In this document: one piece after another, positions 1-6,656 of the stretch
How positions within the stretch are numbered: position 1 is the first letter of the stretch
Layout of the letters: the number at the start of each line of letters is the position of its first letter
Origin: Baffinella frigidus
Taxonomy: Eukaryota > Cryptophyceae > Cryptomonadales > Baffinellaceae
Assembly (NCBI GenBank): GCA_026770585.1
Contig: MU646809.1
Span: 3,846 to 13,966 of the forward strand
Reading direction: 5' to 3'
Length of the DNA: 10,121 bases
The notes under the pieces: model-generated
The model's database searches: none
Told to the model about the DNA's origin: nothing
Seen by the model: only the letters and a program-made list of their open reading frames with translations
Program-made: the position numbers and the translations under genes

Positions 1-111
1 CTCGAACCCTGAAACATTCGGCCCCGCGCCCTGGCGCTTGGCAGCGGGTTCAGCCTCGGCGTCATTCGCGCGAGGCCTCTTGGCGGTTGCCGCTGCTGCT
101 GCTTCGCCCTC
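1..111 (-). CDS. Partial terminal-side exon of the TBP-like gene (exon 10)
   Basis: This segment is open in phase 0 after an acceptor ending GGTTGGCAG and runs 37 codons off the window edge. It encodes an Ala/Glu-rich tail with KRPR and AAKRQ clusters, as expected of a disordered, possibly nuclear-targeting C-terminus. It joins in frame to exon 9 (650-594, VMLLVSDMLLKNHAQLVLK). The assignment to this gene rests on strand, phase and order. An exon hidden in the 482-nt intron between them cannot be ruled out. Confidence 0.6.
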
Positions 112-3100
112 CTGCCAACCCCAGCAACCCGCCATGTTTAGGGTTGAGGGTTTACGTTTCAAGGTTCCCACGGCCCACAGACATGCTCCCCGCCTCAGGA
201 ACTGTGAAACCCAACCCCTAGCGGTAGCACGGATGCCCGCCTCTTGGAGACATAGCAGCGCGACACACCGCATCTCTCCTTCCGACCCTCCCCGGCCAGC
301 CCTCTTCCCACCCACGCACTTCACGATGCGGTGCATGTTTCTGCGACGGCAGGCACCCCGCGAGAGCAGGGTCGACACACGGGTCGACACGTGTAGAGGA
401 GCAGAGGAGATGACACACGGGTGCGAGGAAACGCAGAGTCGACACGAGGCTGCGAGAAAAACGCTGCTCAACTCAACCGGTCGAGGGTCGAGGGTTCGGG
501 TTTGGACCTTGGGGACAAGTTGGGCAAGGTTCCGGAGTCACGGGTTCGGGTGTGGACCGTGAAGTCGAAAGGTGTGACGGGTTCGGGGTGGACCTTGAGG
601 ACAAGTTGGGCGTGGTTCTTGAGGAGCATGTCAGACACCAGCAGCATCACCTGATCCAAACACGTGGGATGCCTCAGCCACTTGTCACGACCCCCCCCCC
701 CCACTCAACGCTGGAAACACTGCACTGGCTCACACAGCGGGCTATCAAAAGATTGTCGGTGGATCATCCACCACAAATCGGTTAGGATATCCGTAGGGAC
801 AACCCGATGTCCCTACGGAAGGCCTACCGTATGGTCCTATGTATTTTCACATGCGGTCTATTCACGAAATCTCTTGGTAGTCCGGTGTGGGGTGCAGCAC
901 GAGGCTCTGCCTGGAGAAACTTCGAGGCTCCGGCGCAGTGCTGTTGGATGAGAAGTCGGGAGCGGCAGCCTAGCTACGAGTTTCGTGCGGCTCCTCGAGC
1001 TTTGACGGGCAAGACTGCATCATGGCAAGCAGAGAACGGACACCGCTCTCCCTCCCCTGACTGCAGAGGGAGGGTCGACGCGCACAAGAGGGGAAGGGTG
1101 CGGCGCCTACGCACCCACCGATACGGCCTACACGGGTTACTCGCGATCAAGGACAGGGCGATGAGGGGACGGACCTCGTGAGCAACTTCCATCGACGCGG
1201 CGGCGGTGATGGTGCACTTTCCCGACGAGAAGATGTTGACAAACACGTCCGCGTCCGCGTGCCTTAGCTCCTGGTGGTTGATGTACACCCCGAGCTGCTT
1301 GAACTTCGCCTCGTGCGTTCCTGGCGTGTCATGTCAAATCAGTCAGTCAGGCAGGCAGTAAGTTTGCTAGTCAGTCACACGGCCAGTCCAATCAGTCAGG
1401 AAGGAAGGAAGGAAGGAAGGAACGAAGGAAGGCAGTCAGGCAGTCAGTCAGTCCGTCAGTCAGTCAGTCAAGTCAGGCAGTCAAATCGGTCAGTCAGTCA
1501 GTCGGTCAGGCAGTGAGTGAGTGAGTCAACACCCCGAGCTGCTTCAACTTCGCCGCGTGCGTTCCTGCCAAGATCGAACGGTGCGTAGTTAATAAGTGAT
1601 CACTTCCCAGAAGAATACGGCAGTAAGTGTTCGCACGATCAAATAAAGAGGTTGAAGCAGAAGAAGAAGAAGAAGATGTACACCCCGAGCTACTTAAACT
1701 TCGACCCGTGCGTTCCTGGTGATAGGATTTGTACGCCTTGGGGACGCGTCATGCGCACGTGTGCACAACTTGCAAAGTGAGACCCCACAATGTGCCGTCA
1801 AGTGTAGGCCTAGTTATCCCCTGCACTCATCACTCAAGATGCGATTGCAGGCCGGAATATCATTTTCGACCCATTATTATATCTCTGTCATATCACCTCA
1901 ACCCCGAACTGCCTTGACTTGGTGCGTTCCTGGCCCATCATCGAGGTAAGTTATAGGGTTTCAGGGTTTAGGTTTTACGGCCACACACCATAAACTCTAC
2001 ACCCTCGGGGGTTGGGTTTCAGGGATCCAGGGTTTGGGGTTGAGGGCCACCTGGCGCATCCTTGTAGTTGATCTTCCCAACTTTGGAGGCCAAGGTTGGC
2101 GAGGAGAGGAGCGCGTTCAGCAGCTTCAGGTTGATCACAGACCTGGTTTAGGGTTTAGGGTTTAGGGGTTTGCTTTTAGGTTCTAGGGTTTCGGGTTTCG
2201 GGTGTGGGATTAAGGGTTTAGGGATTAGGACTGACCCGTGGCGCTCGAGGAAACCCGTGTCGAAAGACCCGAGGATGCGCTCGTTGACGTTGCGCATCGT
2301 TTCGGGCGCCTGCCGCCCAGCGCGACGGTCATCGCATTCCGTCAGATACGTGGACCCCGTAACTTGGCTCCAGGGCTCGGCCGTTTGGCCTCAACGGCAC
2401 CGTAACATGATGCTTTCCCACGAGGCCCGAGGGCAACAAGCGGCGCAAGTGGGCACGCGAGCATAGCAAAGAGGTTCATGAGAAGGGGTTCAGGAGAAGA
2501 GGTTCAGGAGTAGGGGTTCAGGAGGAAGAGGTCCCGGTAGTGGAAGGGGAGGGAGGTGGGGCAACCTGTCGTGCGAGGCTGAGCGCCATGTCGGCGTCCG
2601 CGTGCATCACGACTTGTATGGGGGGATTCGACGTCGAGAGGATTCGGAACGCGGTCGCGATCTCCTGCGGGCGCCCCAGGGGCTCAGCGCGAGCGGAACC
2701 CGGGCAACGATGTTATGCGTCAAGGTGGGATATGTTTTCAGCGTTCGGATATCCGTGAGACAGTGTGGGGTATGATATGCATCCCACGATAAGATATGCA
2801 TCCCACGATATGATATGCATCCCACGATATGATATGCATCCCACGCGAGCGTCAGGGTGGTATGTTGCACTTGGAGGCCTCGCCTAGCCGGCGCTGCATA
2901 GCATCAAAAAGACAACACATTTGTCACGGGTGAGTGCATGGCGGTGCCGCACCCCGCCTAGCGTGGGGTGTGGAGCGTGCGGCTTGCGCTTTCGGGTTCT
3001 GGGAATGGGGTCCAAGGTTGCGGAGGGACAAGGCATGGGACAGACCTGCGCGATCGCCGTTGACATCTCCCGGGTCTTGCACCCGGCAGTCTGCATGCGC

Positions 3101-4000
3101 CCTGTCTTGAAGAGCTTCACGCTGCGCGGCCGGCAGGGGGTCAGCAGTCGAAACGTACATGGGGCTCTGCAGCCGCCCTGCACATCAGCTAGGTGCAAGG
3201 GCAAAGGGGGCACGGGAGTGCCGGGGGGACCTGATGTTGTCCGACTCCCTGTACTTCATGCGAATTTGCACCTGCGCAGTCGCGCCATATCCTGATAAGA
3301 AAGCGGCGCCAAAAGTCGCGTGGGCCCAAGGGCCACGCGACCCGCTAGGGGACCAGCTCAATGCGGGAAACCAATCACATGTCAGCGTGGTGGTGCCCCC
3401 CCTCCTGCCTGGGGCGACAGAGCAGCATCAACAATGCTGCGGCGTGCTTCCTCTTCTCGCAACGGACCTGGTGCTTGAAACGGTTGCCGGTTGAGGAAGC
3501 ATCCGTATTGTCTTCGCCTCCCTTGGCCTTCCTCTTCGGGACGCACCCGCGCTCGAATTCTCCAAACTTGATGCCCACGATCGACGGGCAGCGCGCATCC
3601 TCGACCGGACAGTTCCTCGCGAACACCCCGAGATCCACCGTGACCACCTTCATTTGCGCTGCAGGGGGTGGGCAGGTCAGCATTGGGGGTCGGCATTACG
3701 CCTGGGTAGGAAACAGGAATGCCATCTGCACAGGTGGTGTGGCACGACACCTGCGTCAAAGAGCTCGATGATGCAGATGGAACTCCCCTGTTTGAACACC
3801 TGCACCAAGTCCTTCTTGTCGCCCTCGGGAGCAACGCCGCTCCCCGGCTTGGACACCTGCACAGAGTCCTTCTTGTTGCTCTCGGGGGTTCCACCGTCCC
3901 CGCCCTCGCGGTCGGACTGCGCATGGTCGGACTGCGCATGCATGGGCTTGCTCGGCTGCAGTCCGAGAGTTTCCTCCGCCGTGCTGGCGGTCGAGACCAT
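1..4000 (-). CDS. TBP-like (TATA-binding-protein family) factor, 10 exons, 3' end cut by window edge
   Basis: Exons read on the minus strand: 4000-3751, 3658-3468, 3271-3231, 3121-3046, 2664-2566, 2309-2236, 2142-2051, 1320-1175, 650-594, 111-<1. They total 1137 nt (379 codons). All nine junctions keep frame (phases 1,0,2,0,0,2,1,0,0), and every intron is GT...AG. The N-terminus (about residues 1-83) is hydrophilic. Repeat 1 contains RFKH in exon 2, QIRMKY in exon 3 and VKLFKTGRMQTAGCK in exon 4. Repeat 2 contains KFKQLGVYIN and FVNIFSSGKCTITAAAS in exon 8, then a helical exon 9. The strand pattern (aromatic-K-x-Q, basic/hydrophobic strand, V-x-F-x-x-G-x-x-x-x-x-G/A) is that of the TBP saddle. 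From memory it looks closer to the divergent TBP-like proteins of protists and large DNA viruses of algae than to canonical TBP. The last exon has an Ala-rich tail with KRPR and AAKRQ, a possible nuclear signal. The inferred role is nuclear promoter recognition. The start is the ATG at 4000, just inside GC-rich sequence next to an AT-rich island; an upstream exon is not excluded. The family call rests on motif recognition, not a search. Confidence 0.82.
133..165 (+). repeat. Short telomere-like tract near the intron 9 acceptor
   Basis: GTTTAGGGTTGAGGGTTTACG on the plus strand gives CCCTCAACCCTAAAC on the sense strand, about 20 nt before the exon 10 acceptor. Confidence 0.55.
488..616 (-). repeat. 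Duplicated 3' edge and donor of exon 9 inside intron 9
   Basis: Sense-strand CCCAACTTGTCCTCAAG followed by GTCCACCCCGAACCC at the genuine donor (around 574-616) is repeated as CCCAACTTGTCCCCAAG followed by GTCCAAACCCGAACCC (around 488-530). A third partial copy of the GGTCCACACCCGAACCC part sits at about 541-559. The copied donor GT is intact. Confidence 0.7.
790..819. other. Perfect 12-bp inverted repeat with 6-nt loop
   Basis: Arms TCCGTAGGGACA (790-801) and TGTCCCTACGGA (808-819) flank the loop ACCCGA. It sits in the 524-nt intron 8 (651-1174) of the TBP-like gene. The rest of that intron shows nothing else I recognise except a C homopolymer near 691-702. Confidence 0.8.
1337..1527 (+). 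repeat. Microsatellite block (CAGT)n with an internal (GGAA)n
   Basis: Imperfect CAGT/CAGG repeats are interrupted by a GGAA run near 1400-1430. The block lies wholly in intron 7 of the TBP-like gene, between exon 8 and its first downstream-coordinate copy. Confidence 0.85.
1657..1677 (+). repeat. Short (AAG)n / sense-strand (CTT)n tract
   Basis: About six AAG units directly abut the exon-edge copy at 1675-1719 in intron 7. Confidence 0.7.
1942..2047 (+). repeat. Degenerate telomere-like tract in intron 7
   Basis: GGGTTTC, GGGTTTA and related units occur on the plus strand, interrupted by a short inverted segment with CATAAACTC and CACCCTC. It sits at the 5' end of intron 7 of the TBP-like gene, and most of it is C-rich on the sense strand. 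Confidence 0.65.
2143..2235 (-). other. Intron 6 of the TBP-like gene, made almost entirely of telomeric-type heptamers
   Basis: The 93-nt intron begins GTCAGT after exon 6 and ends AAACCAG before exon 7. On the sense strand the interior is CCCTAAA, CCCTAAT, ACCCGAA and similar units, with three consecutive CCCTAAA units running into the acceptor. The phase (2) is consistent on both sides, so the repeat tract must be removed for the reading frame to continue. The heptamers supply both C-rich polypyrimidine sequence and CTAAAC branch-point-like motifs. Confidence 0.75.
2469..2524 (+). repeat. 14-nt tandem repeat, four units
   Basis: Units AAGRGGTTCAGGAG occur at 2469-2482, 2483-2496, 2497-2510 and 2511-2524 with one or two changes each. 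They lie in intron 5 of the TBP-like gene. Confidence 0.8.
2769..2844 (+). repeat. 19-nt tandem repeat, four units
   Basis: The unit GATATGATATGCATCCCAC occurs at 2769-2787 (slightly diverged), 2788-2806, 2807-2825 and 2826-2844. Each unit contains the palindrome ATGCAT. It lies in intron 4 of the TBP-like gene; the open minus-strand reading across it (repeating DAYH-type peptide) is a by-product of the repeat. Confidence 0.85.
3773..3886 (-). repeat. 57-nt tandem duplication inside exon 1 (two 19-residue units)
   Basis: Units 3886-3830 and 3829-3773 encode related 19-residue segments sharing PE-x-x-KKD-x-VQV-x-K-x-GS. Because the unit length is a multiple of three, the frame is kept. It lies in the hydrophilic N-terminal region, ahead of the first TBP-like repeat. 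Confidence 0.75.
3911..3940 (-). repeat. Perfect 15-nt tandem duplication in exon 1 (HAQSD twice)
   Basis: Two identical 15-nt units (3911-3925, 3926-3940) encode HAQSD-HAQSD. This is an in-frame expansion, probably recent because the copies are identical. Confidence 0.85.
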
Positions 4001-4048
4001 GGATATCAGCGGGGATCCACGGACCAGCGCCGACGACTCCAGGACTCC

Positions 4049-4275
4049 CCAAAGTAAACTCTCTCCACATTTGAAGAAAAAAATATTCTTATTTTTCATA
4101 ATTTTTGGGAGAAAAAAAATGTTGACTAAGTAAAAGTTGATTCCCAGGCAGAAACATGCCAAAAGTGTTGGTATTTGGAGCCCTTTGTAGTCGCAAAAGA
4201 TATTACGTACCTGTTTAGCGCGAAACGTTGCGTTTGAAATTCTCACCTGGGCTTAATTTTGGCTTAATTTTGCCA
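4049..4275 (-). promoter_or_regulatory. AT-rich island upstream of the TBP-like gene: likely promoter, or an AT-rich 5' intron
   Basis: A sharp AT-rich block in GC-rich surroundings, with T/A runs at 4075-4135. On the minus strand there are two good donor-like sites, CCCAG before GTGAGA (intron would start at 4246) and AACAG before GTACGT (start at 4210). Part of the block may therefore be an intron in the 5' untranslated region rather than core promoter. The 11-mer GGCTTAATTTT is tandemly doubled at 4250-4271. I see no convincing single TATA box. Confidence 0.4.
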
Positions 4276-4878
4276 TCTCATCATTATTGAATATTTCGTT
4301 TTGACCAACGACTTCAACTTCCCCCACGGACGCACGGTTGTTCGGGGAGGGGAGGACTCGCGAGTGGCCGTGCGGAGGGAGGAGCCTCGGGCTTTGTGGG
4401 CCTCGTGCCTGATCCCCACCTTTTCCGCAAAAAGGGGAGTTCCAGAAAAAAAGAATCTTCGCGGAGCAATAAAGATCAACCGCGTTCGCGAACCGTCTCT
4501 CTGTGCCTGGTGCGCGGCAAGTGGTGGTTCCTGATTGGCGAAGAACCCCCCACCCCCCCTGACCTGAACACCTGTCAATACCGCACCATGGAGGACTTCG
4601 AGGAGGGGGGTGCCGAACGCGATGCTGGTCCCCTCCCCTGCCCCCCTCGTCCACCGCATTTCCGCACGCAGCGGACAGTCTCGGTCGAACACTAGTGTTG
4701 AAATGTTACTGGTCACTAGCTGACCGGGACGATCAGGCAATGCAAAAAAACACTCCCGCCGCGTGAAAACGCAATGCTGCGCCTAATTCTTGGAACGCAT
4801 TCTCCTGAGCTGAGAAAGGCAGCGCCTCGCCTGCACACAGACAGGCTGCACCTGAGCTGAGTAAGGTTGCTACTGACC
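4253..4878 (-). CDS. Putative 3' exons of an unrecognised minus-strand gene
   Basis: Three segments join in frame. The first ends at 4878 before GTCAGT and reads RICPDTPCIAKACHSPEF (Cys/His-rich) in its last part; its 5' limit is not resolved. The second, 4691-4572, runs from acceptor ACTAG to donor CAG/GTGTTC and contains TSIAFGTPLLEVLHGAVLT. The third, 4530 to stop TAA at 4253, follows acceptor AATCAG, contains RRFANAVDLYCSAKILFFW and ends acidic (EVVGQNEIFNNDEMAKLSQN). Phases fit (1 and 1). The product is not recognised. The opposite strand is also open over part of this area (4396-4695), so coding direction is uncertain. Confidence 0.28.
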
Positions 4879-5371
4879 CTGTTTGCGCCGCATGAACTCC
4901 GGAGAGTGACACGCTTTTGCGATGCACGGCGTGTCGGGGCAGATGCGGAAATCGTCCCTTTGTTGCACGCCGCGTTTCCGAACACCACCCAACTCCCTCA
5001 GGTGGCGGGGAAGAAGACGAGGCGGCACCTCATCACACGGGATCGGAGCGGGGCGCGCCCGAACACTCGGCTGCGACAGAGGACGGCGAGCAGCCATCGG
5101 AGCTGCACGCACCATCCTCGAGGGGGGCATCAGGGCGGCGAGTCGCGACTGGCGACCGAGCGGTCTCGTGGAGAGGAGGGACTGGTGACGGGGCAGGCTC
5201 GCAGGTGCCGGGCACTCCCGGAGCGCCCCGTGCTTCGAATGATCGCTCGGAACACCCTCAGCTCGCGTGTCACATGCCGGTGCCAGGGGGGTTCAGCCAA
5301 GTTGTTTTTTTTGCGACCAACTCAGGACGGATCGGAAGTCTGGACTGTGCCTCGGGGCGGAGACTACTGAC

Positions 5372-5775
5372 CTGCTGGAACGGCCAGACGGGCGTCCCGA
5401 GTTGCGAGGCGAAGGACGGCAACGTGAGAATAGTCTGAAAGTCGAGCCCCGGGATGTCGGGGCTCGATACCTGTATCTCCATCTCGTCGATGTTCTCCCC
5501 GCTAACCGGGTGCGCTGCCTTGTAGAGAGTGAAACAGAAATTGAGAGAGGGTGGGCGAGAGAGTGAGAGAGACTGAGACTAAGACTGAGAGTGCGAGCGA
5601 GAGAAAGAGAGAGAGAGAGAGTGTGTGTGTGTGTGTGTGAAAGAGTGGGTGGTGGCAGGGGACGCGGCCAGCGACAACGTATTCGATCAGCCCGGAGCTG
5701 TTCGCTCTTCCAACTCCAACTCCCGCAGGTCCCCACGCTCCCAGCGTCTTGAAGTAATCTCTGTCGAGAGCGACG
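5372..5775 (-). CDS. Putative exons, weak resemblance to a GT-A glycosyltransferase
   Basis: Candidate exons on the minus strand are 5775 to about 5721 (VALDRDYFKTLGAW; donor uncertain), 5518-5471 (AAHPVSGENIDEMEIQ; acceptor CTACAAG, donor ATACAG/GTATCG) and 5434-5372 (TILTLPSFASQLGTPVWPFQQ; donor CAG/GTCAGT), all phase 0. ALDRDYF-x-x-LGAW followed by GEN-x-x-E recalls the AIDRxYFxxLGxY...GGENxE stretch of polypeptide GalNAc-transferases and related C-terminal glycosyltransferase domains. The match is short, and no DxH or lectin part is visible. The 36 nt between the last two segments can be read through in frame, so they may be one exon. A plus-strand alternative covers the same DNA. Confidence 0.25.
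5442..5467. other. Perfect 10-bp inverted repeat with 6-nt loop
   Basis: Arms TCGAGCCCCG (5442-5451) and CGGGGCTCGA (5458-5467) flank the loop GGATGT. It lies wholly inside the candidate 36-nt mini-intron (5435-5470) of the putative minus-strand gene. Confidence 0.75.
5540..5640 (+). repeat. (GA)n followed by (GT)n microsatellite
   Basis: Imperfect GAGA sequence becomes a clean GA run near 5602-5620, then a GT run near 5620-5639. On the minus strand this is a (CA)n(CT)n pyrimidine-rich stretch just before the candidate acceptor at 5519. Confidence 0.9.
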
Positions 5776-6016
5776 CTATTCAATTAAGAAGACAGCAGGC
5801 TCCCATGCTAGCTCGTGTCCTGCGGCGCGGAGCCTGGTGGCGGCGGTGGTCTAGCGCTGCCTCGCCAAATTCACGCCGCTGTTAAGTGCCTCCGTGTTGC
5901 ACAACGTAACACGGCGAAGCGACAACTTAGCACAGCCAAGCGGTAAACACGCCCACGCGGCTCTTCTTCTTCTGTATTACTCTCGATACAGGTCCTACAC
6001 AAGGCCCTTGAGCCTT

Positions 6017-6049
6017 GAGTTGAGTGATACAAAAGTCTATGAGCCTTAG
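6017..6049 (+). repeat. Dispersed ~33-nt repeat, copy 1 (other copy at 8131-8163)
   Basis: GAG-TTGAGTGATACAAAAG... matches 8131-8163 at about 28 of 33 positions. Read in one frame, both copies end in the same place: LSDTKVYEP-stop here and MSDPKVYDP-stop there. Both are preceded by a TTCTTCTT-rich, pyrimidine-rich stretch and an AG that could be a splice acceptor. Confidence 0.6.
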
Positions 6050-6183
6050 CAGCGGCTAGTGCGGCCAGGTGTAGGCGTGTGGGTGCTGGAGACCAGGACT
6101 CACTACAGAAAAGCCTCACCAGACCAGGCACTACCATCTTGCCGGGTGGTTAGGTCTCTCCAGAGTGTCCTACCGGGGATGAT

Positions 6184-6381
6184 CAACCCTCAACCCCAAA
6201 CCCCAAACCCCAAACCCTCAACCCTCAACCCTCAACCCTCTACCCTCAACCCTCAACCCCCAACCCCCAACCCCCGACCCCCAACCCACACCCAGCCCTC
6301 AACCCCCAACCCCCAACCCCCAACCCCCAACCTACACCCAGCCCTCAACCCCCAACCCTCAACCTTCAACCCTCAACCCTC
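6184..6381 (+). repeat. Telomere-like variant array (CCCTCAA / CCCCAAA / CCCCCAA)
   Basis: About 28 heptamers of the variants CCCTCAA, CCCCAAA and CCCCCAA, with a few CCACACC interruptions near 6286 and 6330. Only a minority of units match the canonical heptamer, so it is an old or variant array. The open reading frame across it is an artefact of the repeat. Confidence 0.9.
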
Positions 6382-6519
6382 TTGGTGTTGGCAGTGCTGG
6401 AGTGGCGGCATTAGGTCGACGGTGATAGTGAGGCCTGGTGTGGGCGTGTGGTTGGCAGTCCCAGCGCTGCGTCCTCACTCTCCGGTGTGGTTGGCAGAGC
6501 TGGAAAGAGACCTTCGTGA

Positions 6520-6628
6520 ATAGATAGAGACTTCCGTTAACAGATTAAAACAATTTTTTGAATAGATGGTGACCTTTGTTAATAGATAGTGACCTGTGTT
6601 GACAGATAGTGACGTGTGTTGATGGTGA
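6520..6628 (+). repeat. ~21-nt degenerate minisatellite
   Basis: Units of the type AATAGATRGTGACCTKTGTTR recur about five times, with an A/T-rich interruption at 6540-6560. It is clearly richer in A/T than its neighbours. Confidence 0.75.
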
Positions 6629-6656
6629 GTGTCTGAGGGTGGCGTGCGGGTGGCAG

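Larger units (their letters stand above)
1280..1933 (-). repeat. Four copies of the exon 8 acceptor plus start, three of them inside intron 7
   Basis: The genuine exon edge is 1280-1324. Copies lie at 1530-1567, 1675-1719 and 1899-1933. Each keeps CAGGAACGCAC (acceptor AG plus the first exon bases) followed by a version of the sequence encoding KFKQLGV. Copy 1675-1719 is 45 nt like the genuine one and includes GTACATC; copy 1899-1933 has a small deletion. Read in the exon 8 phase, copy 1530-1567 is open through the duplicated part and then meets a stop in the adjoining CAGT repeat. The 1675 copy has TAG and the 1899 copy has TGA, so they are decayed or decoy exon starts. Confidence 0.8.

Noticed and set aside
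38-562. 174-codon plus-strand open frame
   Set aside because: It overlaps exons 9 and 10 of the TBP-like gene on the other strand, has repeat-derived composition, and shows no domain.
2769-2844. CRISPR-like or coding repeat
   Set aside because: The units abut with no spacers, and the repeating peptide is a by-product inside an intron.
3382-3939. 185-codon minus-strand open frame
   Set aside because: It is a shifted frame over exons 1 and 2 of the TBP-like gene, Arg/Pro-rich, and reads through the intron between them.
5293-5736. Minus-strand frame rich in HT and LSLSLS
   Set aside because: It is a translation of the (CA)n(CT)n microsatellite.
6059-6523. Plus-strand frame with repeated PQP/NPQ peptide
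   Set aside because: The peptide is simply the translation of the CCCTCAA/CCCCCAA heptamer array.
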